From contig DAOUJX010000065.1 in NCBI GenBank assembly GCA_034422075.1, positions 1-16,836 of the forward strand: a DNA stretch of 16,836 bases, in the 5' to 3' direction. Under the pieces are notes generated by a model, which was given only the letters and a program-made list of their open reading frames with translations, was not told where the DNA came from and did no database searches. Source of the stretch: S34-282 sp034422075. Lineage in GTDB: Bacteria > Chloroflexota > Dehalococcoidia > Lucifugimonadales > Australimonadaceae. A program made the translations under genes and the position numbers. Positions 1 to 7,091 of the stretch are shown here, one piece after another (positions within the stretch are counted from its first letter, which is position 1; each line of letters starts with the position of its first letter).

Positions 1-1236
1 ATCTTCGGACGCGCGTGGCAGATGATCGGCCACGTCTCCCTCGTCCCCAACCTCAACGACTACTTCCACACCTACATCGGCGAAGACCCCGTCATCCTCA
101 CCCGCGACAACGAGGGCCAGCTCCACGCCTTCCTGAACATGTGCCGCCACCGGGGGAACCGCATCCTGCGGGCCGACGACGGCAACGCCAAGCACTTCAT
201 GTGCACCTACCATGGGTGGACGTTCCGCAGCGACGGGACGCTGGAGCACGTGCCGGGGTACAACGAGGCGTACTACGGCGAGCTGGACCTGGAGGAGCTG
301 AAGCTGATCGAGGCGAAGGTGGACACGTACGCGGGCATCGTGTTCGCGACGTGGGACCACGATTCGCCGAGCCTGGAGGACTACCTGGGCGACGCCCGCT
401 GGTACATGGACACCATCTTCAACCGGCGTGACAGCGGGACGGTGGCCGTCGGGCCGATAAAGTGGATGGAGCCGGTCAACTGGAAGACGCCGGTCGACAA
501 CTGCTCCGACAACTACCACACGGTCGTTACGCATACATCGAGCGCCATTGCGTACGAGCGCTTCCAGGGGCGGCCACGGAGCGATCACAAGGCGCTGTTC
601 GAGCGGAAGCACCAGCACCTCTTCGTCAACGGCCACGGCCTAACGGTGCGCGAGGTGGAAGACGATTCACCGCGCGATCGCGCAGGCATGACGAATGAGA
701 ATCGCCATATCTTCTTCGAGCACCACCGCAGCACGATGCCGGAGGTGGAAGAGCGGCTCGGCCACTTCCGCGCGCACAAGATCCAGCTGGCCAACCACAG
801 CCTCTTCCCCAACGGCGTGCTCGGCTTCAGGCTCGCTCTGCCGAGAGGCCCGCGAATGACGGAGTTTTGGCACTTCGCACTCTACGAGCCGGACGCGCCC
901 GAAGTGGTGATACACGGCACGATTACGGGCAGCGCCAACAACAACGGTGCGGCGGGAATGTTCGAGCAGGACGACATCGACAACTGGCGCTCCGTCACGG
1001 AATCGGCGCTGACCCCCACGGCGCGCCGGTACACGCATGAGCTGTCGATGGGGCTGGGCCGCTCGGGTGAGCATCCCGTCTACCCCGGCCTCGTCTCAGA
1101 ACGCTACATCTCGGAGAGCAACCAGCGCGGGTTCTACCGGCGCTGGGAGGAATTCATGAACGCGGAGAGTTGGGCGGACATCTCGCTCGAGCCGGGCACC
1201 GCTGCCTACGAGGGCCGCGCGACGATGCACACGTGA
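1..1236 (+). CDS. Rieske ring-hydroxylating oxygenase, large (alpha) subunit, 5' truncated
   Basis: Likely the oxygenase component that adds O2 to an aromatic or similar substrate, using electrons delivered through a Rieske [2Fe-2S] centre. The frame is open from base 1, so the N-terminus lies outside the window; numbering here counts from the Met at 22. The Rieske ligands are complete: C41-x-H43, 17 residues, then C61-x2-H64 (MCRHRG and CTYHGW). The mononuclear iron site is also visible: N153, bridging D163, H166 and H171 in DNYHTVVTH, with a candidate third ligand D317 in FEQDDIDNW. At over 410 residues it fits the alpha-subunit family. No small (beta) subunit follows; the extradiol dioxygenase starts 39 bases downstream, so the two are probably co-transcribed. 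The substrate cannot be read from sequence, and demethylase-type Rieske oxygenases are an alternative. Confidence 0.93.
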   Translation: MFGRAWQMIGHVSLVPNLNDYFHTYIGEDPVILTRDNEGQLHAFLNMCRHRGNRILRADDGNAKHFMCTYHGWTFRSDGTLEHVPGYNEAYYGELDLEELKLIEAKVDTYAGIVFATWDHDSPSLEDYLGDARWYMDTIFNRRDSGTVAVGPIKWMEPVNWKTPVDNCSDNYHTVVTHTSSAIAYERFQGRPRSDHKALFERKHQHLFVNGHGLTVREVEDDSPRDRAGMTNENRHIFFEHHRSTMPEVEERLGHFRAHKIQLANHSLFPNGVLGFRLALPRGPRMTEFWHFALYEPDAPEVVIHGTITGSANNNGAAGMFEQDDIDNWRSVTESALTPTARRYTHELSMGLGRSGEHPVYPGLVSERYISESNQRGFYRRWEEFMNAESWADISLEPGTAAYEGRATMHT

Positions 1237-1275
1237 GCCGCGCAGAGGCGGCAGCAACCACATGAGGAGGGCGCC

Positions 1276-2208
1276 ATGCCTGTATCGCAACTGGGATATC
1301 TCGGAATCGGGGTGAGCGACGTCGACAGGTGGGAGACGTTCGCCACCGACTTGCTGGGCATGGAGGTGACGGGGCGCGCGGACGACGGCACCGTCTACCT
1401 GCGCATGGACGAGTACCACCACCGCATCGCACTCGTCCCCAACGGCACCGACGACATGGAGTACGTCGGCTGGCAGGTTCCCAACCGCGAGCAGTACGAG
1501 GAGATCAAGGCCAAACTGCTTGATGCGGGCGTCGAGTATTCGCAGGGGACGCCGGAGCAAATCGCCAACCGCCACGTCTCGGACATGATTACGTTCGACC
1601 TTGCGGGGCTGAACATGGAGGTCTACATCGGGCCTCACGTGCTGTTTGAGCGCCCCTTCCGCCCCGGCCGCGCGCTGAACGGATTCAAGACGGGCGACCT
1701 CGGCCTGGGGCACGTTGGCCTGAACCCTGAGCGGCCGGAGGAGTTCGACCGCGTCGTGCAGGTCTTGACCGAGTGCCTTGGCTTCAAGCGTAGCGACGCC
1801 GGTGCCGACGGAACCGACCGCTTCTTCCACTGCAACCCGCGCGAGCACAGCGCCGTTGTCTCCAACAGGGCGGGTGACAAGCGGATCGGCCACTTCATGA
1901 TCGAGCTGAACTCCATCGACGACGTGGGCAGCGCCTACGACATGGCCGACGAACAGGGCGTGTGGATAACGCAGCGCTTGGGCAAACACACCAACGACCA
2001 CATGATCTCCTTCTACATGGAGTCGCCGAGCGGATTCGGCGTGGAGTACGGTTGGGGCGGACGCCTCATCGACGACGACACGTGGCAGGTGACCAAGCAC
2101 GACCAGTTCAGCATGTGGGGCCACCGCCGTCCTGAGAGGCCCGCGAGCGCGGAGGAGGAGCAGGCCGTCCGGCGCTTCCTCACGTCGCCCAACGGCCCGA
2201 GGCGCTAG
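1276..2208 (+). CDS. Two-domain extradiol ring-cleavage dioxygenase (VOC fold, BphC-like)
   Basis: Predicted Fe(II) dioxygenase that opens a catechol-type ring next to the hydroxyls (meta cleavage). It has 310 residues, the usual size of two-domain type I extradiol enzymes such as BphC or HsaC. The N-terminal VOC repeat is at about 5-120 and the catalytic repeat at about 140-262. The iron ligands align as H146 (LGLGHVGLN), H206 (RIGHFMIE) and E257 (PSGFGVEYGW); H185 and H242 match the second-sphere His of the family, so it should be active. The start is firm: AGGAGG at 1265-1270 lies 5 bases before the ATG. The upstream neighbour is the Rieske subunit, whose diol product, after dehydrogenation, would be this enzyme's substrate. 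The extradiol assignment is strong; the ring substrate (biphenyl-, steroid- or lignin-derived) is unknown. Confidence 0.93.
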   Translation: MPVSQLGYLGIGVSDVDRWETFATDLLGMEVTGRADDGTVYLRMDEYHHRIALVPNGTDDMEYVGWQVPNREQYEEIKAKLLDAGVEYSQGTPEQIANRHVSDMITFDLAGLNMEVYIGPHVLFERPFRPGRALNGFKTGDLGLGHVGLNPERPEEFDRVVQVLTECLGFKRSDAGADGTDRFFHCNPREHSAVVSNRAGDKRIGHFMIELNSIDDVGSAYDMADEQGVWITQRLGKHTNDHMISFYMESPSGFGVEYGWGGRLIDDDTWQVTKHDQFSMWGHRRPERPASAEEEQAVRRFLTSPNGPRR

Positions 2209-2253
2209 CCCCCTGCCCCGCCCTCGGCCCTGCCGCGCGGCGGTACAACCGAT

Positions 2254-3672
2254 ATGGAGACCTTGAAGCGCCTAGAGCGGCGCCACGTGATATTTGGCGT
2301 CGTCGCGCTTGCCCTGCTCGTATCGACGATGAACCTGACCGTGGCGTTCGTCGTCTTGCCGCAGATGCAAGATGACCTGGGTGCCAGTCTGACGTGGGTG
2401 GGCTGGACGATAACGTCCTATCAACTCGCCCAATCCGTCTCGATGTCGCTGTCAGGGCGCATCAGCGACCAGTTGGGGCGCAAGCGGATTCTCGTCCTCT
2501 CGCTAGTGGTCTTCAGTCTGGGGTCGGTCGGCGCGGCGTTCGCGCCCAACATCGCGACGCACATCCTCTTGCGCATCGTCGCGGCGCTCGGCGGCGGCGC
2601 AATCATGCCCATAGCAGCCGCAATAGTCAGCGCCGAGTTTCCTCAAAGCCGCGCACGGGCCATCGGGCTGTTCACCAGCATCCTGCCGATGGGCTGGATC
2701 TTCGGGCCGGTAGCCGGTGGGCTGATTACGGACCAGCTGTCGTGGCGTGCGGCTTTCCTGCTCCCGGTACCCGTGACGGTACTGGCGCTCATCGGCACGG
2801 TGTACCTGATCAAAGAGAGCACCGGTAGGCGCACGCAGCACCTCGACGTGCAGGGCGCGGCGCTGCTCGCAGCGGCCATCGTGTCCTTCATGCTCTCGCT
2901 GTCGCTGTTCCGGGTGGAGGGCGCGGCGACGCTGACGGCGGCATGGGCACTGCTGCTATTGAGCGTGCCCATCGGCTACCTGTTCTGGCGCCACGAGGTG
3001 CGGACGGTCGACCCGATAGTGGACGTTGCGCTGCTTCGGCTGCGGCCATTCGTCGCGACGAACGCGTACAACACCATATGGGGCGGGACGTCCATCGGCT
3101 CGTCGGCGTTCATTCCGTTCTACGCGATGGCGCAGTTCGGCTTCGAGAGCGCGCGGGCGGGAACGATGCTCGTTGGCCTAGAGATAGCGCTCATCGCCGG
3201 CTCGACGGCCTCGAGCCTGCTGTTCCTGCACCGCTTTGGATATAGACCACTGCTGACGTTCGGCGGCGTGATACTGAGTGCGTCGCTGCTGGCAGTGGGC
3301 TTTGGGGTCTTCGACGCACTGGGCGCGGCGATACCGGCGTTCTGGGCGCTGTTCGGCGTGCTCACGATCGCAGGCCTGGGCATGGGCATTCAGGCGCCGG
3401 CGTCGAACAACGCAGGCATCGAGCTCATGCCGTCGCACGTGGCGTCGATAGTCGGACTGCGCGGCATGTTCCGCTTCGCCGGCAGCGTCATCGCCACCAC
3501 GGTCATATTCTTCCTGCTATCGGGATTCGAGGACGAGGCGCGCGGCATCGAAGTCATCTACCTGGGTCTGGGCGTGCTAATGCTGGCGGCAATGCCGCTG
3601 ATAGCCATCATGCCCACCGGCCGCGAGCGCCCGATCGAGCACCCGGCGGAGCCGGAGAGCGCCCCGCGTTAG
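2254..3672 (+). CDS. MFS transporter, DHA2 (EmrB/QacA)-like
   Basis: Integral membrane transporter of 472 residues with alternating hydrophobic segments throughout, consistent with a 14-helix drug:proton antiporter. Motif A (GRISDQLGRKR) is at residues 68-78 in the loop after the second helix. The antiporter motif C (GWIFGPVAGG, residues 147-156) is in the fifth helix, favouring export over uptake. It lies 45 bases after the extradiol dioxygenase on the same strand, so it may move an aromatic substrate or toxic intermediate of that pathway; this is inferred from position only. No Shine-Dalgarno precedes the ATG. A -10-like TACAAC at 2244-2249 ends 4 bases before the start, which could indicate a separate, nearly leaderless transcript. 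Substrate unknown. Confidence 0.88.
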   Translation: METLKRLERRHVIFGVVALALLVSTMNLTVAFVVLPQMQDDLGASLTWVGWTITSYQLAQSVSMSLSGRISDQLGRKRILVLSLVVFSLGSVGAAFAPNIATHILLRIVAALGGGAIMPIAAAIVSAEFPQSRARAIGLFTSILPMGWIFGPVAGGLITDQLSWRAAFLLPVPVTVLALIGTVYLIKESTGRRTQHLDVQGAALLAAAIVSFMLSLSLFRVEGAATLTAAWALLLLSVPIGYLFWRHEVRTVDPIVDVALLRLRPFVATNAYNTIWGGTSIGSSAFIPFYAMAQFGFESARAGTMLVGLEIALIAGSTASSLLFLHRFGYRPLLTFGGVILSASLLAVGFGVFDALGAAIPAFWALFGVLTIAGLGMGIQAPASNNAGIELMPSHVASIVGLRGMFRFAGSVIATTVIFFLLSGFEDEARGIEVIYLGLGVLMLAAMPLIAIMPTGRERPIEHPAEPESAPR

Positions 3673-3681
3673 CGCGGCGCA

Positions 3682-3702
3682 GCACCAATTGGCGGTTGGT
3701 GC
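3682..3702. terminator. Hairpin between convergent genes
   Basis: A perfect 7-bp stem (GCACCAA, 3682-3688, with TTGGTGC, 3696-3702) encloses a 7-base loop. It lies in the 50-base gap between the stop codons of the MFS gene (plus) and the alpha/beta hydrolase (minus), where a bidirectional terminator is expected. Neither strand has a clear T-run after the stem, so it may act by stalling or RNA protection, or need Rho. Confidence 0.45.
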
Positions 3703-3722
3703 GTAGCCGCCTTGCCCCGCCC

Positions 3723-4565
3723 CTAACCTCCTGCCCGCAGATGCCCCAGCGCGTAGCGCGCGTACTCCTCAGGCCGTTCGTAGGGCGGCCAGTGGCCGAC
3801 GCCCTTGAGCACGATGAGGCGCGAGTCGGGGATGTAGCCCATGATGGTGAGCCCCTGCTCTACCGTCACCATGCGGTCGAACCGGCCGTGGATGATCATC
3901 GTGGGCGATTGGATCGACGCCAGCTCGCCAAGGTTGCTGTGGGGAACGCTGAACGATTGGCGCACAGCCTCGATGAGGTCGGGGCGCCCGGTGTAGCTGG
4001 CTTGCACGTAGTCCACGAGCTCGTCGGTAACCAGCTCTTGGTTGTCGAGATGGATGCCCAAGTACCAGCGAACGTTCTCCTTCGTCGGGTTTGCTTGCGC
4101 GGCGCGCGTGGCCTTCAGGCCCTCAGATGGGTAGTTGGCGATCACGTAGGGATCGCCGCCGGTCGATGCATGGCAAGCGCCCACAACGAGGCGGTCTACC
4201 CTGTCCGGGTGGGCGATCGCAGTGACAAGCGCGGTCGTCCCACCGACCGAGTTGCCAAGGATGGACGTCCGCTCGATGCCGAGGTGGTCGAGCAGCGCGA
4301 CAGCGATGCGCGAGTGGACGGAGTGAACGGGCTCGTTGTAGGTAACGGGGCCGGTTCCGCCGTAGTTGACGAGGTCCATCATGATGCACCGGAAGTGCTT
4401 GGTGAACTCCGGCAACACCTTGTGCCACGTTATCCACGCCGTCGTGCCGACGCCGTAGGAGTGGAGAAACAGGAGCGGCGGACCATCGCCGGCCTCATGG
4501 TAGTGAATCGTCGTGCCGGCCGCCTCGATCGTGCGGCTCGTGGCCTCTTCCGTGTACTCGACCAT
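3723..4565 (-). CDS. Alpha/beta hydrolase, meta-cleavage-product hydrolase-like
   Basis: A 280-residue serine hydrolase. The nucleophile elbow is GNSVGG with S106, the acid D230 is in HGRFD, and H258 is in GVGHWP, so the triad is complete. HSYGVG at 35-40 is in the oxyanion-hole position, and the lid covers roughly residues 130-210. GNSVGGTTAL with the following HPDRVDRLV resembles C-C hydrolases of the BphD/HsaD/MhpC type, which cut the dienoate from extradiol cleavage. That fits the dioxygenases just upstream on the other strand and would complete a meta-cleavage route. A generic esterase or epoxide hydrolase remains possible, since the BphD-type HGGGPGA loop is not conserved. AGGAGG (minus strand, 4574-4579) lies 8 bases before the ATG. 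The gene follows the malic enzyme by 60 bases on the same strand. Confidence 0.85.
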   Translation of the reverse strand: MVEYTEEATSRTIEAAGTTIHYHEAGDGPPLLFLHSYGVGTTAWITWHKVLPEFTKHFRCIMMDLVNYGGTGPVTYNEPVHSVHSRIAVALLDHLGIERTSILGNSVGGTTALVTAIAHPDRVDRLVVGACHASTGGDPYVIANYPSEGLKATRAAQANPTKENVRWYLGIHLDNQELVTDELVDYVQASYTGRPDLIEAVRQSFSVPHSNLGELASIQSPTMIIHGRFDRMVTVEQGLTIMGYIPDSRLIVLKGVGHWPPYERPEEYARYALGHLRAGG

Positions 4566-4604
4566 CGCTGCTGCCTCCTGATTGGATTGCCGTCCCCGCG
4601 GCTC

Positions 4605-4610
4605 ATGCTA
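4605..4610 (-). promoter_or_regulatory. Possible -10 element before the hydrolase
   Basis: Minus-strand TAGCAT lies about 40 bases upstream of the hydrolase ATG, in the gap after the malic enzyme. It is part of a 10-mer (GATGTAGCAT) also found on the minus strand just before the DDN-family reductase (11424-11433). No good -35 box is visible, so support is weak. Confidence 0.25.
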
Positions 4611-4625
4611 CATCGCGCCCATAAC

Positions 4626-6011
4626 CTAATGCTGGGCCGGCTCCAGTTCCTCCGTCCAGTCCGTCAGCCTGCCGATGCCTGCCTGAATGGCGGCGGTGGC
4701 GACGGCGTAGCCCACCGCGCGGTGAACGCCGATATCGAGCGGGTCCGGGAGCAGTTCCGCCGGATCGTCGGTGAGCGCCGCCAGGGTTGCCCCGGCGACG
4801 GTGAGCATGGCGGGCGTAATGGTCGAAGCCTCCGACGCGAGCGCGCCAAGCCAGATGCCCGGGTAGCCGAGCAGGTTGTTGACGGTGCGGCCATCCCCGA
4901 CTGCCGCCGCCCCCTGCTCGAGCGCCGCCTGCGGTGTTATCTCCGGGTCGGGGTTTGAGAGGGCAAATATCACCTGCCCACGACGCACCATCTCCGGCTC
5001 GATGAGATCCTTCACGCCCGTCGTTGCGATGACGATGTGGCATGAAGCCATCACTTCATCGAGGCTCGCCTCTGACCCGCCGCTTGCGGTGTGACGGGCA
5101 AGGTTGTCGGCGTTGAGGTCGACGCCCATGACCGCCCTGCCCGTTTCGTGCATGATGAGTCGCGATATCGCTTGGCCCGCCGCGCCAAGCCCGATCTGGC
5201 CGACGGTCGCCGCCGCAAGGTCGATGCCCGCCCGGGCGCAGCCGTTGAGCAGAGCACCGTAGACGACTGCCGCCGTCCCGTCCTGGTCGTCGTGCATGAC
5301 AGGGATTTCGAGCTCGGCCTTTAGCCGCTCCGTCACTTCGAAGCAGTGCGGTGCGGCGATGTCCTCCAGATGTATCCCGCCGAATGTGTCTGCGACGTGC
5401 CGGACGGTGTCGACGATGGCGTCAACGTCGGTCGTGTCGAGCAGGATGGGGACACCGCTGAGGCCGGTCAGCTCGGCGAGGAGCGCGGCTTTGCCCTCCA
5501 TGACCGGCATGCCCGCGACGGCGCCAATCGAGCCCAGGCCCAAGATGGCCGAACCGTCCGTAACCATCGCCACGGAACGCCGGATGCCGGTGTAGAGCGC
5601 GGCCTGCCCCCTATCTTCAGCGATGCGGCGGCACACCTCCGCAACGCCCGGGGTGTAGATGCGGCGGAGTTGGGCGACGCTGTCGATGCGTGAGGTGCTG
5701 CGGATGTGTATCTTCCCGCCGCGGTGAGCGTCCAGCACCTCGTCGCGCACCTCCACGATCTCTACGGCGCGGACGGAGCGAATCGCGTCAAGGGTGGCGG
5801 TGAGGTGGTCGGCGTCACGAACGTGGACGTCGAGGTCGCGAATGACGTGGTGCTGGCTGATGTGGACGGTCTCAATGGTGCCGAGGTTTGCGCCTGCGTT
5901 GCCTATCGCCGTGGCGAGTGCACCGAAAACGCCTGGGACGTTCTCGTTGCGCACCTGCACGATGCGAATGAGGCCGTAAGGCTGCGCTGCAGGCCTTGGG
6001 CCGTCGAGCAT
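4626..6011 (-). CDS. NAD(P)-dependent malic enzyme with N-terminal ACT domain
   Basis: Catalyses oxidative decarboxylation of malate to pyruvate, a link between the TCA cycle and pyruvate or NAD(P)H supply. The protein has 461 residues. An ACT regulatory domain lies at about 14-90, the malic N-domain at about 95-250 and a Rossmann NAD(P) domain at about 255-440. Catalytic features are present: Y119 in YTPGVA, K174 in EGKAAL, metal ligands E216-D217 and D241/D242 in HDDQDGTA, and the dinucleotide loop GLGAAG at 274-279 with D298 after beta-2. The start at 6011 was chosen because the ACT fold begins just after it and GGGAG lies 7 bases upstream; the open frame reaches 6242, but that extension is low-complexity Arg/Pro/Ala and runs through a repeat. 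The ACT domain implies allosteric control by a small ligand, probably an amino acid (inference). Confidence 0.92.
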   Translation of the reverse strand: MLDGPRPAAQPYGLIRIVQVRNENVPGVFGALATAIGNAGANLGTIETVHISQHHVIRDLDVHVRDADHLTATLDAIRSVRAVEIVEVRDEVLDAHRGGKIHIRSTSRIDSVAQLRRIYTPGVAEVCRRIAEDRGQAALYTGIRRSVAMVTDGSAILGLGSIGAVAGMPVMEGKAALLAELTGLSGVPILLDTTDVDAIVDTVRHVADTFGGIHLEDIAAPHCFEVTERLKAELEIPVMHDDQDGTAAVVYGALLNGCARAGIDLAAATVGQIGLGAAGQAISRLIMHETGRAVMGVDLNADNLARHTASGGSEASLDEVMASCHIVIATTGVKDLIEPEMVRRGQVIFALSNPDPEITPQAALEQGAAAVGDGRTVNNLLGYPGIWLGALASEASTITPAMLTVAGATLAALTDDPAELLPDPLDIGVHRAVGYAVATAAIQAGIGRLTDWTEELEPAQH

Positions 6012-6082
6012 GGCATGACTCCCGCGGACGTGGTGCCTACAGTGTCGCGCCACGAGCGGCGCAGCGCTATACCTCCCCCCTC

Positions 6083-6111
6083 GCCATTCCGGCGGAGGCC
6101 AGCACCTGGAG
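6083..6111. repeat. GTCATTCC-type dyad repeat, degenerate copy
   Basis: This segment starts GCCATTCCGGCGGAGGCC and matches the copies at 7953 and 13312 at roughly two thirds of positions, ungapped by eye. The stem is decayed. It precedes a C-rich/G-rich hairpin (6127-6161), the same order as in the other two sites. Confidence 0.45.
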
Positions 6112-6126
6112 GCGCACGCCACGCGT

Positions 6127-6161
6127 CCCACCCCTTCTCCCCGAGCGAGAGGGATGGGGGG
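6127..6161. repeat. CCCCACCCC...GAGAGGG-type hairpin repeat
   Basis: A C-rich arm (CCCACCCCTTCTCCCC) faces a G-rich arm (GAGAGGGATGGGG) around a short loop, giving an imperfect stem with a T-T mismatch. It is related to the units at 8034-8067 and 13386-13424. It lies in the 242-base gap between the divergent malic enzyme and DUF427 genes, upstream of the proposed DUF427 promoter, so it is not a terminator of either. Confidence 0.5.
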
Positions 6162-6176
6162 CCGCGACCCGGCGAT

Positions 6177-6205
6177 TTGCACCACACGCACCCGCGTGCC
6201 ACAAT
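6177..6205 (+). promoter_or_regulatory. Possible promoter of the DUF427-methyltransferase pair
   Basis: TTGCAC (6177-6182) and CACAAT (6200-6205) are 17 bases apart, the right spacing for a housekeeping sigma factor, about 48 bases before the ATG at 6254. Both boxes are imperfect matches, so this is tentative. Confidence 0.35.
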
Positions 6206-6253
6206 CGCCTCGACGCAATGCAACCGCGATCGCCGCGAGCAAGGAGACGCCTC

Positions 6254-7063
6254 ATGACACAGACCCCTACCGCACTACAGACGCGCTTCGAGAACGAAGT
6301 CATCAGAATCGAGCCAACTCCCAAGTGGATACGGGGCGTCGTGAATGGCGTCACCATCGCCGACTCCAAGCGCGCCGTCTTGATGTTCGAGAAGGGGCAC
6401 GTTCCTGCCTACTACATCCCCGAGAGCGACGTCCGCCTCGACCTGACGGAGCCAACCGACCACCACACCCACTGCCCACGCAAGGGCGACGCGTCCTACT
6501 ACTCGCTCAAGGTGGGCGATCACGTCGTCGAAAACGCCCTGTGGTACTACCCGAAGCCAACGCACACCGACCCCAGCCTCTCCTCGTCCCCCGACATGCG
6601 CGGCTACGTGAGCTTCTACTGGAACAAGGTCGACCACTGGTTCGAGGAGGACGAGGAGGTCTACGTCCACGCACGCGACCCCTACAAGCGCGTCGACGTT
6701 GCGCAGTCATCCCGTCACGTGCAGGTGACGGTCGACGGTGAGGCGGTAGCGGAGACGCGACGGCCCGTGCTGCTGTTCGAGACGGGGCTGCCGGTGCGCT
6801 ACTACATTCCGCTGCTCGATGTGAAGCTAGACGCACTCGCGCAGAGCGAGAAGGTCACGGCGTGCCCCTACAAGGGCCAGGCGAGCTACTACTCGATGCC
6901 CGCCCTCGGAGAGCGAGGCCAGGACATCGCGTGGTACTACCGCACGCCCATAGCAGGCGTCGAGGCCATCGCGGGGCACGTTGCGTTCTTCAACGAACGC
7001 GTCGACATCGCCGTGGACGGTGAGACGCAGGAGCGCCCCCAGACCAGGTGGTCGCCCAAGTAG
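6254..7063 (+). CDS. Tandem DUF427 (PF04248-type) domain protein
   Basis: A 269-residue, probably cytoplasmic protein built of two copies of the DUF427 fold, at about 28-146 and 156-255. Matching blocks include PAYYIP (51-56) and VRYYIP (181-186), CPRKGDASYYS (74-84) and CPYKGQASYYS (204-214), and GYVSFYWNKVD (117-127) and GHVAFFNERVD (241-251). The family has no established reaction; the paired Cys-Pro-x-Lys-Gly motif suggests a conserved functional site in each half. The start was chosen at the ATG with AAGGAGA (6241-6247) 6 bases upstream; the frame is open further upstream but only through repeat sequence. The methyltransferase begins 28 bases after the stop, so the two are likely one operon. 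No signal peptide or membrane segment is seen. Confidence 0.88.
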   Translation: MTQTPTALQTRFENEVIRIEPTPKWIRGVVNGVTIADSKRAVLMFEKGHVPAYYIPESDVRLDLTEPTDHHTHCPRKGDASYYSLKVGDHVVENALWYYPKPTHTDPSLSSSPDMRGYVSFYWNKVDHWFEEDEEVYVHARDPYKRVDVAQSSRHVQVTVDGEAVAETRRPVLLFETGLPVRYYIPLLDVKLDALAQSEKVTACPYKGQASYYSMPALGERGQDIAWYYRTPIAGVEAIAGHVAFFNERVDIAVDGETQERPQTRWSPK

Positions 7064-7091
7064 CCCCCGCGCTGTTACGAGGTTACGCACG

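Noticed and set aside
1096..2124. 342-residue minus-strand open frame
   Set aside because: Mirror of the extradiol dioxygenase gene; Val/Asp/His-rich with no domain, typical of antisense frames in GC-rich DNA.
3696..4958. 420-residue plus-strand open frame
   Set aside because: Antisense to the hydrolase and malic enzyme, both with intact catalytic motifs; the shadow translation has no recognisable domain.
6012..6242. 77-residue N-terminal extension of the malic enzyme frame
   Set aside because: It is Arg/Pro/Ala low-complexity, runs through both intergenic repeats, and lies ahead of a well-placed start with GGGAG and the ACT domain.
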